64,000 nt of DNA from the NCBI RefSeq assembly GCF_000420065.1, contig NZ_ATUF01000004.1, forward strand, positions 1 through 64,000, read 5' to 3'. The DNA is from Varibaculum cambriense DSM 15806. Lineage in GTDB: Bacteria; Actinomycetota; Actinomycetes; Actinomycetales; Actinomycetaceae. The position numbers and the translations under genes were made by a program. The notes below the pieces were generated by a model that saw nothing but the letters and a program-made list of their open reading frames with translations, was not told the origin of the DNA and ran no database searches. Positions 26,962 to 36,116 of the stretch are shown in pieces; the stretch's first letter is position 1; the number at the start of each line of letters is the position of its first letter.

Positions 26962-28191
26962 ATGAGCAATGACAGCTTGCCCAGTGTAGATACCAATGCT
27001 GACCCGGTAGTGACCTGGAATGTTCAAGAGGGCGCGATGGTGGCTGCCAAGCTCGACCCGAGGGCGGTCTGCCAGTTCTTCCGGGAACAAAATATCGTTG
27101 CCGAGGCAGACTGGTTTCCCGATACCCCGCACTTGCTGGGGGTAAATGTGCTCCGTAACCAAGCCGACGGTCTCGCTTCTCTAGACGCGGCCGGAGAACC
27201 CTTGCGGGTAGGGGCAGCGCTCCCGGAAGTAGTAAACAAACTGGCAGAAGATTTCGAGGCCGATGTCTTAATCGGGGAATATCAAGCCAATAAGCTACCT
27301 GCCGATAAGCCGATGCCTTCGCGCTCTTCTGATCGCAGCCAACCGGTGCGGGTAGTGGAAATTTCGCGGATGCCGGTTTCTTCAGTACCATTTTGCGCGG
27401 CAGCAGAAGGGAAAACCCTCGGGTGCGTAACCCTTCCGGAAGGCCGGATTGCGCTGTGCTATGAAACCATCCGCGCAGATATTGTTGAAGGTTCTTTAAT
27501 CTCCCGGATTCCCGCCGTGGGACTCTATGTTTCTGACCATGACCAGCGGATAGTGGCAGTTACCTCCGATGAAGTTGCCGACCCGGAAAAACTGGCGATT
27601 CACTCCTGGTTGCTGCAAACCGAGGTGGTACCAGGGGCGGTCGAAAATCCGGATCCGGCGTTGGAAGAACAGGTGCGTGATTATCTTGGGCACTCCTCCT
27701 CGCCAAATCGGATTGCTGAAACTGTCGGTTGTGACGCTGAGCAATTAGCAGAGACCTTTAAGATTACCGGTCAAGACGGAATGGTGCGGGCAATTGAAGT
27801 TATGGGGCTCCCAGCCGAAGCCGCCGCTTTCCTCTATGGACGGCTTGAACTAGAAGACGTGCCCGGAATTGAAATCTTCCACGAGCCCGGTTGGGCAGCA
27901 GCCATGGGACATAGCGTAGATATGCGGATTTTGCATTCAGATGAGGACGCGAAGACTCCCTTCGGAATCTTACGGAAACTAGAAATAGAACACCCCACTT
28001 TGATGAAAGTGGTAAATGCGGCGCAAATGACAGTGGGCATCGGTTTAGTCGGGGCTGGTCTAGTCGGTCTGGCAGGTAAGAAACGTTTCTCAAAGCTATC
28101 TCTGCTCGGCGGCTTAATGCTAGGTATTGATGGGGGATTGCGTTCTTCGGTGGTTCTCCACATGAATAGTCGGATAGTGGGCGACCTGTAG
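26962..28191 (+). CDS. Protein of unknown function with C-terminal hydrophobic segments
   Basis: 409 residues that I cannot assign to a family. It has no signal peptide. The first ~250 residues look like soluble alpha/beta sequence with several strand-like stretches (e.g. GCVTLPEGRIALCYETI, AVGLYVSDHDQRIVAVT). A helical part follows (~235-300, VRDYLGHSSSPNRIAETVG). A hydrophobic Gly-rich stretch near the end (MTVGIGLVGAGLVGLAG, then LLGGLMLGIDGGL) could insert in a membrane. AAGGAG lies six bases before the ATG. It is divergent from metYX. Function is not known. Confidence 0.7.
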   Translation: MSNDSLPSVDTNADPVVTWNVQEGAMVAAKLDPRAVCQFFREQNIVAEADWFPDTPHLLGVNVLRNQADGLASLDAAGEPLRVGAALPEVVNKLAEDFEADVLIGEYQANKLPADKPMPSRSSDRSQPVRVVEISRMPVSSVPFCAAAEGKTLGCVTLPEGRIALCYETIRADIVEGSLISRIPAVGLYVSDHDQRIVAVTSDEVADPEKLAIHSWLLQTEVVPGAVENPDPALEEQVRDYLGHSSSPNRIAETVGCDAEQLAETFKITGQDGMVRAIEVMGLPAEAAAFLYGRLELEDVPGIEIFHEPGWAAAMGHSVDMRILHSDEDAKTPFGILRKLEIEHPTLMKVVNAAQMTVGIGLVGAGLVGLAGKKRFSKLSLLGGLMLGIDGGLRSSVVLHMNSRIVGDL

Positions 28192-28284
28192 CCTTACCCT
28201 TCTGTTTGCTAGCTCAGCAGCTGCACAACTTATTTCGGGTTCTTACGCCCGGGGGATGATACCCCGCGCGTTAAAAGTTAGCTC

Positions 28285-29562
28285 CTAGCGAGGATCCCGG
28301 CGCCCATCTTTTAAGGAGCGCAGAAAAGCAATCCGTTTTTCATGCCGCGCGATCATTTGGTCAATGAGGGTGGCAACCTGGCCTCGCCACGGTTTCCCGC
28401 TTTGGGTCACCAGGCGCGAGCGCCATAGCGGTGCTTTCCCCAGAGCAAAATGGTCAGGTAAAGAAGTGTCGTCGGAAACATCCAGATCCACGGCGCCACT
28501 GAGACGATGATGTGCCCAATCCAAAGTTAGCGGCTCCGACAAGGACACATAGTTGGGGCGTTCAGTAGCATGTACGTCTTTGGCTTCGTTAACTGTGAGA
28601 GCCTTAGGGGGATTGGCGATAAAAGCGCAAGAAATCAGCATCACCCGAGACAGCAAGTTGATCCACAGCAGTAGCGTGGCAATGGCGGCAAAAGAAGCTA
28701 GCAGCGGGTTATCAACTGCGCCCACAACCGAAGTTCCCAGGGATCTAATCAGAGAAGCTACTATCCCAAATATTGCTAGTCCCCACCGCAGATCAGCTTT
28801 TGGCGCCCTCACTAGTGCCACGAAACGAAGCAATATCCATAAGATTAACCCGTCGATAGCGGCGCTAATCAGAAAAGAACCAATCCGAATCATTGCCGAA
28901 GCGAAGGCGGATTCCAATCCCAGTGCCGAAAATATTTGATTGCCAATAACCGTATGTACCAAGGTAAGAATCCCGGTCGCACCTACTCCGAAAGAAATCG
29001 CCACAAACCCCAGGAGGTCGCGGAATTTTTCACTTGCCGCTCCCGAAGGAACCTGATCAATTCCGAACATGGCGCGGATGGAAGACTTCATAGCGCGCAT
29101 TACCGAAGTCGCGGAAAATATTAGTACCACCACCGCCACGATTCCGGTTATCGAAAAGGAAGTAGAAATTACTAGATCTGAAGGATTCAGGATTCCGGAA
29201 GATCCCTTCCATTCCAATACTCCGGGAAGAGAAGCTGCCAGCGAAGAAAATACCGCATCTTGCAGCTTAGGACTGCGCCCCAGCAATCCTAAGAGCACCG
29301 TAACCCCGATAGTGAGGGCGGCGGTGAGTGAAAAGATTGCCGAATATGCGATCCCTCCGGCCAGTAAGGCGCCCCGACCGTTACTGTAACGCATCAGCGA
29401 ACGTATAATCCGCAGGCGTTGCAGCCAGGAAACTAATAGCTTGGCTTTAGCGACTAATCCGGATGCAGCTTTCACCTCAATAAAACTGGGTGAAAACTGG
29501 TCTGGGTGGCGCTCGCGAACAGAAAGCTGCGGGGAGTTACGTCTACTTCTCATACTCTTCAT
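28285..29562 (-). CDS. YihY/BrkB-family inner membrane protein
   Basis: 425 residues. About six hydrophobic helices occur between residues ~60 and ~330 (for example GIAYSAIFSLTAALTIGVTVLLG and ITGIVAVVVLIFSATSVMRAM). The GRGALLAGGIAYSAIFSL segment near the first helix is typical of YihY/YhjD proteins. Both ends are hydrophilic, with a C-terminal ~80-residue cytoplasmic tail. The family's activity is unsettled; some members were proposed to be transporters or envelope proteins. A second ATG three codons in is an alternative start. Confidence 0.82.
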   Translation of the reverse strand: MKSMRSRRNSPQLSVRERHPDQFSPSFIEVKAASGLVAKAKLLVSWLQRLRIIRSLMRYSNGRGALLAGGIAYSAIFSLTAALTIGVTVLLGLLGRSPKLQDAVFSSLAASLPGVLEWKGSSGILNPSDLVISTSFSITGIVAVVVLIFSATSVMRAMKSSIRAMFGIDQVPSGAASEKFRDLLGFVAISFGVGATGILTLVHTVIGNQIFSALGLESAFASAMIRIGSFLISAAIDGLILWILLRFVALVRAPKADLRWGLAIFGIVASLIRSLGTSVVGAVDNPLLASFAAIATLLLWINLLSRVMLISCAFIANPPKALTVNEAKDVHATERPNYVSLSEPLTLDWAHHRLSGAVDLDVSDDTSLPDHFALGKAPLWRSRLVTQSGKPWRGQVATLIDQMIARHEKRIAFLRSLKDGRRDPR

Positions 29563-29698
29563 ACTCTCAATCTAACGGTTTTCGCTGGCATCAGTCGCAT
29601 TCAGTGAAACGAACAAAACCGCGCGAGAAAAAAGACAAATAGCAACAAAATAGGGTAACCTAAAGAAAATGCTTTACGGCAGCTAAATGGAGATACAC

Positions 29699-30490
29699 AT
29701 GTTAGCGCACCAGCGACACGATGAGATTTTACGGCAAGTTAATGAAAGTGGATCAGTGCGGGTAACTGATCTGGTTAAGCAGCTGGGAGTCTCGGAAATG
29801 ACCGTGCGCCGTGACATTAGAGTACTGGCTGCTCGGGGGTTGTTAGAGCGGGTTCACGGGGGTGCAGTTAAGCTCGAGGGCGCCAGGGAAGCGCAACGGC
29901 CAGCGCTGGAGACCTCTAGTGGAGAACAAAGAGCTTTAGCCCAAGCCGCTCTAGCTACCATCCGCCCCGGATCTTCAGTTTTTATTGGCGCCGGTAGCTG
30001 CGGTGAGCATCTGGCAAACTTAATCACCGAAAGTGAGTTTTTTTCATCCCTCACGGTGATAACTAACTTTATGCCGGTGGCTAAGCTTCTTGATCAGGCG
30101 CAACAACGCCAGCGAGACCAAGGAATCGCCCCGGCTCAGGTAATCATCTTCGGGGGGCAACCGGAAAGGTACGAAAACCTAGGGCCGCTCACTTTAGGCG
30201 ATGCCCATAACTTCCATTTACATTCGGTATTTATCGAAGCGGAAAGTCTAGCTGCAGAAACTGGATTAAGCTGCGAGAATATTAATAGAGCGGCTTTACA
30301 TAGAGTGCTAATCCGCAATAGTGATTTCGCAACCGTGATGGTACCCAACCGTGCCTGGCAGCAGACAACCCTAAATGTGGTGTGTCCTCTTAGTAAGCTT
30401 TCGCGAGTAATCGCCGGTGGTGAACCCCCCAAAGAAATAGCTGACGCCATGAAACAGTCACAAATAATGGTGGAAGTGTGTGAGCTCTAA
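29699..30490 (+). CDS. DeoR-family transcriptional regulator
   Basis: 263 residues. The N-terminal winged helix-turn-helix is RHDEILRQVNESGSVRVTDL...LGVSEMTVRRDIRVL...GLLERVHGGAV, an almost textbook DeoR pattern. The C-terminal part is the sugar-phosphate-sensing domain of the DeoR/GlpR type, with VFIGAGSCGEHLA and TVITNFMPVA. It likely represses a sugar or nucleoside operon. The ATG at 29699 has GGAGA five bases before it and is preferred to 29687. The mannose-1-phosphate guanylyltransferase gene starts 28 bases downstream and may be a target. Confidence 0.87.
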   Translation: MLAHQRHDEILRQVNESGSVRVTDLVKQLGVSEMTVRRDIRVLAARGLLERVHGGAVKLEGAREAQRPALETSSGEQRALAQAALATIRPGSSVFIGAGSCGEHLANLITESEFFSSLTVITNFMPVAKLLDQAQQRQRDQGIAPAQVIIFGGQPERYENLGPLTLGDAHNFHLHSVFIEAESLAAETGLSCENINRAALHRVLIRNSDFATVMVPNRAWQQTTLNVVCPLSKLSRVIAGGEPPKEIADAMKQSQIMVEVCEL

Positions 30491-30518
30491 ACCAGGCCGA
30501 ACCCGATAGGTTTTATTG

Positions 30519-31616
30519 ATGAATCTACATGTAATTGTGCCAGCCGGGGGGCCGGGAAGTCGTCTCTGGCCCCTCTCGCGAGCAGGTAAACCTAAGTTTC
30601 TACTGGATTTACTGGGGGAGGGACGCACCCTCTTGCAAGCTACCGTTGACCGACTTGCCCCCTTGACGGCATCGCTAACGGTAGTAACCGGCACTAGCCA
30701 TGCCGCCGCCGTAGCCTCGCAAAATCTAGCTGAGCGGCTGGAGGCAGAGGCCCAAAGCCAATATCAGATCCTGGAAGAACCCAGTCGGAAAAACTCGCTG
30801 GGGGCGATTACCTGGGCAGCAGCTCGGTTGCAGCAAAAATATGGAGCGGTGATTGCGGGATCTTTTGCCGCCGATCATGCCATAAAAAATGTTCCCGTAT
30901 TTCGCAGTGCCGTAGCTGCCGCGATTAAGGCGGCAGCGGATGGGAAAATCGTAACTATCGGGATTGCTCCTACCTATCCTTCCACTGCTTACGGTTATAT
31001 CTGTGCCTCAGATAAGGTTTTAATCCCCGGAAGCGAGCAACCCCCGGTTTTGGAAGCTCAAAGTTTTAAGGAAAAGCCCAGTGAGCAGCAGGCCAGCAGT
31101 TACCTAGAAACCGGCGACTATTTTTGGAACGCCGGGATGTTTGTTTTCAATACCGAAGTGTTCTTGTCTCACCTTGCCACTTTACTTCCTAACTATTATG
31201 AAACCGTTCAGAAGATGGTGCGCCTTACCCCCGGAAGTGCAGAGTTTTTAGAACTCTGGGAATCCCTGCCTTCCTATCCCATAGACACCGCGATTGCAGA
31301 ACCGGTAGCCAGCAAGGATGGGGTAGCGGTAGTAGCCGCCGAGAACTTTGGTTGGTCCGATGTGGGTGATTTTGCTTCCTTGCGCCAGGGCATTGCCGGT
31401 GATAACCCCGAAAACTCCATAGTGCGCGGCAGCGGCGAAACTGAGCTACTGGCCAGCCCGGGAGCTTTTATCGATCACCACGGGGAAGAAAAGCTGGTGG
31501 TGTTGGGAATCCCTAATGCGGTAGTGATTCGCCGCGCAGACGTAACCTTGGTGACTACCACGCAACATGCGCAACAGCTAGGTGAGGTAGCCGCAGAGCA
31601 AGGAGAGCTGCGGTGA
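30519..31616 (+). CDS. manC: Mannose-1-phosphate guanylyltransferase
   Basis: 365 residues. The nucleotide-binding loop is VPAGGPGSRLWPLSRAGKPKFLLDL, followed by FAADHAI, TAYGYICAS, FKEKPSEQ, WNAGMFVF and the FGWSDVGDF signature. It makes GDP-mannose, the donor for mannosylated glycans such as phosphatidylinositol mannosides or protein O-mannosylation. It lacks the isomerase half of bifunctional ManC/AlgA proteins. The ATG at 30519 is preferred over a TTG just before it. Its stop overlaps the lipoprotein gene start (GTGA). Confidence 0.9.
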   Translation: MNLHVIVPAGGPGSRLWPLSRAGKPKFLLDLLGEGRTLLQATVDRLAPLTASLTVVTGTSHAAAVASQNLAERLEAEAQSQYQILEEPSRKNSLGAITWAAARLQQKYGAVIAGSFAADHAIKNVPVFRSAVAAAIKAAADGKIVTIGIAPTYPSTAYGYICASDKVLIPGSEQPPVLEAQSFKEKPSEQQASSYLETGDYFWNAGMFVFNTEVFLSHLATLLPNYYETVQKMVRLTPGSAEFLELWESLPSYPIDTAIAEPVASKDGVAVVAAENFGWSDVGDFASLRQGIAGDNPENSIVRGSGETELLASPGAFIDHHGEEKLVVLGIPNAVVIRRADVTLVTTTQHAQQLGEVAAEQGELR

Positions 31617-32824
31617 AGCTTTGGCGGCGGCTAGGGATAGCGGTGGCAGTATCTTTGAGCCTATCTGCTTGCGCCGGAACCAACGTGGCACCAGCCGGTT
31701 ACATAAATGCGGCAGATTTTCGTACCTGCCTCCTAACTTTAGGTAAGGGAGAAGCTGGCTCTATCAACGCCAATGCCGTTACCGCTTTAAATGACGGAAA
31801 AAAGCGTTTAGGGGTGGCCTCGCGCCGCACTAGTATCGATTCTGCAGCGAAGATAGAAAAAGCTATTGCTCGCGATATTTCTGCCAACTGTTCATTGATT
31901 ATCGGGGTAGGAGATGCCTTTCTGGAGCCCCTAATGGAGCAGGCGAAATATCATCGGTCACGTCATTTTGCCCTGCTGCTTCCTCCGGGAACTACCGCGC
32001 AGGCTACTCGCGATAACCTAGCCATCATCACCTATGATCTGAGTCAACCCGCCTATGTAGCCGGTTTTATCGCGGCCGGTACTTCCGCCAGTGGCAAGGT
32101 AGCGGTAGTTGCCGGAGAGAAAAATCAGATTAATACCACCCTGATTTCCGCTTTTTCCCAAGGGGTAGCTCGCTACAACCTAGAACAGGGACAGGAATAT
32201 CGGCAGTCCCTAAAAGTTAAGGTTATCCCAGGGACAGACCGGTTCTACCTGGGAGCAAAGGCTAATAATGCTAGGGTAAAAACCCAAACGAAGGCAGTAA
32301 TAAAACAGGGTGCGGATGTAATATTTTTCGCCGAGGGCGCCCAAAACTCCGGTGGTTTAGAAGCCATTATTAAAGCGAATATGGATAAAGACAAGGCGGA
32401 GCAGGCTGCAGAAGAAGCTAGCAAACATGGTGCAAATCCGGTCGAGGTCGAAAAACCCAGCCCTACCCCCTCGGAAAGTTCTCCTACGCCTACTGTCAGC
32501 CCGGAAGAAATCGATTCCGTGGAAAGCATTACAGCAATTTGGTATCTAACTGACGGACATGAAACCCAGGATGATCTCCCCGGGGGGCGCCCGCCGGTCT
32601 TGACTTCAATTGTTCCTGACCTGTCTCAGGCAATGATTTCGCTGATTGAAGAGGCACGTAAAGACAGATTTGCGGCGAACTCTACCCAGATCGTCGGAAC
32701 CTACCAGAATGGATGGGTAGGGTTAACTCCGTTTTATGAATATGGTTCTACCGTGCCTAATGGGGTAAAGAAAAACGCGCAGATTATTGAGGAAGAATTC
32801 CGTCAAGGAACCCTGAAACTGTAG
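31613..32824 (+). CDS. BMP/PnrA-type substrate-binding lipoprotein
   Basis: 403 residues. A lipoprotein signal is present: LGIAVAVSLSLSAC with the lipid-modified Cys in LSAC. The body is a two-domain periplasmic-binding-like fold with PAYVAGFIAAG, KVAVVAGEKNQINTT and DVIFFAEGAQNSGGL, the pattern of the BMP (basic membrane protein) family that binds nucleosides. A Glu/Lys/Pro-rich insert at ~265-305 interrupts it. No ABC permease or ATPase lies beside it. The GTG start overlaps the manC stop, so the two are translationally coupled. Ligand unknown. Confidence 0.8.
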   Translation: MKLWRRLGIAVAVSLSLSACAGTNVAPAGYINAADFRTCLLTLGKGEAGSINANAVTALNDGKKRLGVASRRTSIDSAAKIEKAIARDISANCSLIIGVGDAFLEPLMEQAKYHRSRHFALLLPPGTTAQATRDNLAIITYDLSQPAYVAGFIAAGTSASGKVAVVAGEKNQINTTLISAFSQGVARYNLEQGQEYRQSLKVKVIPGTDRFYLGAKANNARVKTQTKAVIKQGADVIFFAEGAQNSGGLEAIIKANMDKDKAEQAAEEASKHGANPVEVEKPSPTPSESSPTPTVSPEEIDSVESITAIWYLTDGHETQDDLPGGRPPVLTSIVPDLSQAMISLIEEARKDRFAANSTQIVGTYQNGWVGLTPFYEYGSTVPNGVKKNAQIIEEEFRQGTLKL

Positions 32825-32897
32825 GGAAAATTCGCGGCAATGGTAAAACTGGACAACTAGCGGTTACTAATTTGCGGTTACTGATTGTGAAGGCGAG

Positions 32898-33092
32898 CTA
32901 GACTTCATCAGGGTAGAGTTCGTGAATAGCTACCGCTAAATCAATGACTTCTTGCTTGCTCATCTCGATTACTAGGCGTCCGCCCCCTAAAGCTGGTAAA
33001 CGTAGCACGACTTCCCGGCCGGCTTCGGTGCGGACTCCGTCCTCGGCGACTTCTAACGGACCATCTCCGGTTCGTGGTTTCATTGCTGCCAT
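32898..33092 (-). CDS. DUF3117 family small protein
   Basis: 64 residues: MAAMKPRTGDGPLEVAEDG followed by VVLRLPALGGGRLVIEMS and a helix ending LAVAIHELYPDEV. This matches the DUF3117 family found almost only in actinobacteria. Function is unknown. It is a single gene between two unrelated units. Confidence 0.85.
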   Translation of the reverse strand: MAAMKPRTGDGPLEVAEDGVRTEAGREVVLRLPALGGGRLVIEMSKQEVIDLAVAIHELYPDEV

Positions 33093-33244
33093 GCTAACCC
33101 CCAGAGAGCTATATTAAAACGGCTGAAACAGCGATTACCTAGCTAATTATAGCAGATGAAGACCTATACTCGCCTTGCGCGCTGGTGATCCCGATTAGAG
33201 ACCCCAGGGAGATGGATAGTAAAGGCGAACTTTTAGTTGAAAAA

Positions 33245-33988
33245 CTAGAGATCTTCGGGCGCTTTACCGATAATCTCTAGAGCTTCGGCAGGAGTATCAA
33301 CCAATTGCACGGACGCCAATTCCTCCGCGGTAATCATTCCCAACCCGATCGCCTGGTCTTTTATCCAAGACAGCAGGCCGCTCCAATAGCTGCGTCCAAC
33401 CAGCACGATGGGGAAAGACTGGATTTTACCAGTTTCCGCCAAGGTGACTGCTTCGAAAAGCTCATCTAAAGTACCGAAGCCACCCGGTAAAACCATAAAA
33501 CCCTGCGCATATTTCACGAACATGGTTTTGCGAGCGAAAAAATATCGGAAATAAATCCCCAGTGAAACCCAATCATTGAAAACTTGCTCGTGCGGTAGCT
33601 CGATCCCCAGTCCTACCGCAATGCCTCCGGCTTCGGTACAGCCTTTGCAGGTGGCCTCCATTTGCCCGGGGCCGCCCCCGGTAATCACCGACCAGCCAGA
33701 CTGCGCTAAGAGCTTGCCAGTTTCTTCTCCCAAAGCATATTCGGGGGCTTCCGGGGAGGTGCGGGCGGATCCGAAAACTGAGATGGCCGGTCCTAATTCC
33801 GCCAAGGCCCCGAATCCCTCGATAAACTCGCTTTGAATTCTCAGTACCCGCCAAGTGTCATTGTGGAGCCAGTCGGTATCCTTTTGGGGACTAAGTAAGC
33901 GCTGCTCCGAAGTCTCAGTAGGCATTAGGGCATTACTCATTTGGATAGGGCCGCGGCGGTAGACGCCATCATTTTTAAAACTTCTCAC
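33245..33988 (-). CDS. LOG-family protein (cytokinin riboside phosphoribohydrolase-like, TIGR00730)
   Basis: 247 residues. Rossmann-like fold with VITGGGPGQMEATCKG and the defining LPGGFGTLDELFEAVTL motif. Family members cleave nucleoside 5'-monophosphates to base and ribose phosphate; bacterial ones are often mis-named lysine decarboxylases. The Arg and Glu of PGGxGTxxE are visible as expected. The start at 33988 is GTG; an ATG at 33940 is an alternative. Confidence 0.87.
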   Translation of the reverse strand: MRSFKNDGVYRRGPIQMSNALMPTETSEQRLLSPQKDTDWLHNDTWRVLRIQSEFIEGFGALAELGPAISVFGSARTSPEAPEYALGEETGKLLAQSGWSVITGGGPGQMEATCKGCTEAGGIAVGLGIELPHEQVFNDWVSLGIYFRYFFARKTMFVKYAQGFMVLPGGFGTLDELFEAVTLAETGKIQSFPIVLVGRSYWSGLLSWIKDQAIGLGMITAEELASVQLVDTPAEALEIIGKAPEDL

Positions 33989-34108
33989 TCGCGCAGCATA
34001 CCAGTAGGCAGTTGAAGCCTTAGTTAACAGCGCCGAAACATTGGGTAGCCCGCCGCAGCAGAAAGTAAAAAACTGCTAGTAGTGGCCGGAAAATCCCCAA
34101 GGAAAATT

Positions 34109-34128
34109 TTTCTGCCAGAGGGCAGAAA
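34109..34128 (-). terminator. Probable terminator after the O-methyltransferase gene
   Basis: TTTCTGCC and GGCAGAAA form an 8-bp stem with a four-base loop, followed on the minus strand by AATTTT. It lies 11 bases beyond the stop of the gene at 34139. Confidence 0.5.
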
Positions 34129-34138
34129 CTTCGCCAGC

Positions 34139-34780
34139 TTACTCGGGCGGGCAATAAACCCCCACTGCTAAGCCATCACCACAGGTGAGCACATTAGCAA
34201 TGAAACGTTCGTCGTTAAGTAATCCGGTAACCGCTTGCCGCATTTGGGTAGTTTCCATTTCCCGGCGCGCCGGGTCTCCCACCTGATCCATCCAGAGGGC
34301 ATGCACGATCGCCACCATACCGCCGGGACGCAGAATCCGGGTGGCTTGTTCGATATAACTGGAAATCTCCCTGACGTCCCCGTCGATTACCACCAGGTCA
34401 TAGGCGGCACCTGCCATGCGGGGGAGGACCTCTAGCGCATGCCCATTGATGAGCCGGGTACGATTCGACTTCTGGGTGGCAAGACGGAAAGCGGTGCGGG
34501 CTGCTTGCTGGAACTCTGATTCGGAATCAATGGTGGTAAGTACCCCGTTCTCAGACATTCCAGATAGCAGATATAAGCCCGAAACTCCTGCCCCGGTGCC
34601 AATCTCGAAAACAGCTTTCGCACCGCAGGCAGCCGATAGCATCCGCAAAGCAGCTCCGGTGGCAGGAGAAACCGGGGCAGCCCCCATTTCTACCGCGGCA
34701 GTTCGTGCCGCGGTAGTGATCTCGTCCTCAAGCACCTGAGACTCAGTCCAGTCCCAACTCAAAGCTTTATTGTTATTCAT
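34139..34780 (-). CDS. O-methyltransferase (SAM-dependent, catechol-type)
   Basis: 213 residues. Motif I is VFEIGTGAGVSGLYLL, then TTIDSESEF and DLVVIDGDVREISSYIEQATRILRPGG, the arrangement of the O-methyltransferase family 3. The metal-binding Asp of the IDGD segment is present. The acceptor is not known. AGGAAG precedes the ATG. Confidence 0.85.
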   Translation of the reverse strand: MNNNKALSWDWTESQVLEDEITTAARTAAVEMGAAPVSPATGAALRMLSAACGAKAVFEIGTGAGVSGLYLLSGMSENGVLTTIDSESEFQQAARTAFRLATQKSNRTRLINGHALEVLPRMAGAAYDLVVIDGDVREISSYIEQATRILRPGGMVAIVHALWMDQVGDPARREMETTQMRQAVTGLLNDERFIANVLTCGDGLAVGVYCPPE

Positions 34781-34840
34781 TACGACTTCCTCGCTAGCGG
34801 ATCTACGCTTGCAACCAGTTTACGAAACCATTCCCTTAAC

Positions 34841-35962
34841 TTACAGGGGTTTAACCCCGAGGTTACGTCCCGCCAACGAACGGGTACGTTTCGCCAGTGC
34901 CTTGGCCACCTGGTTGATGGCTTGGGAGGCCGGAGAATCAGGGTGCATAGCCACCACCGGGGTGCCCTGGTCTGATCCCTCCCGCAGCGCGATATCTAAC
35001 GGGACGTTCGCCAAAACGGGCACTTCGTATCCCAGATGGGCGCTGAGGCGTCCGGCAACCATATCTCCGCCACCGGTGCCGAATAAATGCAGCTTACTGC
35101 CATCTTCTTGCGGCAGATAAGACATGTTTTCGATTACCCCGATAACTCGCTGTTCGGTTTGCTCGCCGATAACCCCGGCGCGCTCGGCTACTTCTGCCGC
35201 TGCCACCTGCGGGGTAGTTACTACCAGAATCTCGGAGCCGGGCAGCAACTGGGAAATCGAAATTGCCACGTCTCCAGTCCCGGGAGGTAGATCCAGCAGC
35301 AACACGTCTAGGTCGCCCCAGTAAACATCGGCTAAGAACTGTTGGAGGGCGCGGTGCAACATGGGGCCGCGCCAAACTACCGGTTGTCCTTCCGGGACAA
35401 ACATGCCGATGGAAATAACTTTTACGCCCGCGGCTACCGGGGGAACAATCATGCCGTCGATCACGGTGGGTTCTTCTGCGACCCCCAACATCCGAGGAAT
35501 GGAAAAACCATAAATATCGGCATCTAGCACGCCGACTTTGAGACCTTGGGAGGCCAGAGCCAGCGCCAAGTTGGCGGTCATTGAAGATTTACCGACCCCA
35601 CCTTTACCGGAAGTAATCGCGTAGACCCGGGTCAGGGAATCAGGTTGGGCAAAGGGAATCACGTTTTGCGGCCCTGAAAGTTTTTCTTTCAGCGCGGCAC
35701 GTTGCTCCTCATCCATGACGCCCATTTCTACGTTCACCGCACTTACCCCGGGAACTTTAGAAACCTCTTCTTGCACGTCCTTTTCAATTACTGACTGCAG
35801 GGGGCAACCGGCGATAGTCAAATCCACACCGACTTTGACAGCACCGTCCTCGCCAATAGAAATTTCACGCACCATATCCAGGTCGGTAATTGCCCGCCCT
35901 AGTTCCGGATCAATTACCCGACTTAGTGCCTGCCTAATCGCGTCTTCATTTAACTGACTCAT
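34841..35962 (-). CDS. mrp: Mrp/NBP35-type P-loop ATPase, iron-sulfur cluster carrier
   Basis: 373 residues. The N-terminal ~95 residues are a MIP18/DUF59 domain (ALSRVIDPELGRAITDLDMV and GCPLQSVIEKDV). The ATPase begins YAITSGKGGVGKSSMTANLALAL, a deviant Walker A with two lysines, followed by VGVLDADIYGFSIPRMLG and LLLDLPPGTGDV. The usual CxxC of this family is not seen near the end; it has ENMSY. It should carry Fe-S clusters to apoproteins. The ATG at 35962 has AGGATGGAGGG before it; an in-frame GTG at 35998 also exists. Confidence 0.9.
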   Translation of the reverse strand: MSQLNEDAIRQALSRVIDPELGRAITDLDMVREISIGEDGAVKVGVDLTIAGCPLQSVIEKDVQEEVSKVPGVSAVNVEMGVMDEEQRAALKEKLSGPQNVIPFAQPDSLTRVYAITSGKGGVGKSSMTANLALALASQGLKVGVLDADIYGFSIPRMLGVAEEPTVIDGMIVPPVAAGVKVISIGMFVPEGQPVVWRGPMLHRALQQFLADVYWGDLDVLLLDLPPGTGDVAISISQLLPGSEILVVTTPQVAAAEVAERAGVIGEQTEQRVIGVIENMSYLPQEDGSKLHLFGTGGGDMVAGRLSAHLGYEVPVLANVPLDIALREGSDQGTPVVAMHPDSPASQAINQVAKALAKRTRSLAGRNLGVKPL

Positions 35963-36116
35963 GCCCTCCATCCTATAGGGTGCGCGCCAATACCTCACTT
36001 TTGTTAGCTAAGCTAATGGCGATACTGGGGCAGGCTCGATTTGAACAGGTTTTTTTGGAGTAGCTAAAACGGTTAAGAGGATGCTTGGTTGCCCGCTCCG
36101 GCGGTTAAAACGATGA

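Noticed and set aside
29651-29663. GGTAACCTAA-type sequence before the DeoR gene, like a DtxR half-site
   Set aside because: Only one half matches and no palindrome partner is present; the neighbour genes give no metal link.
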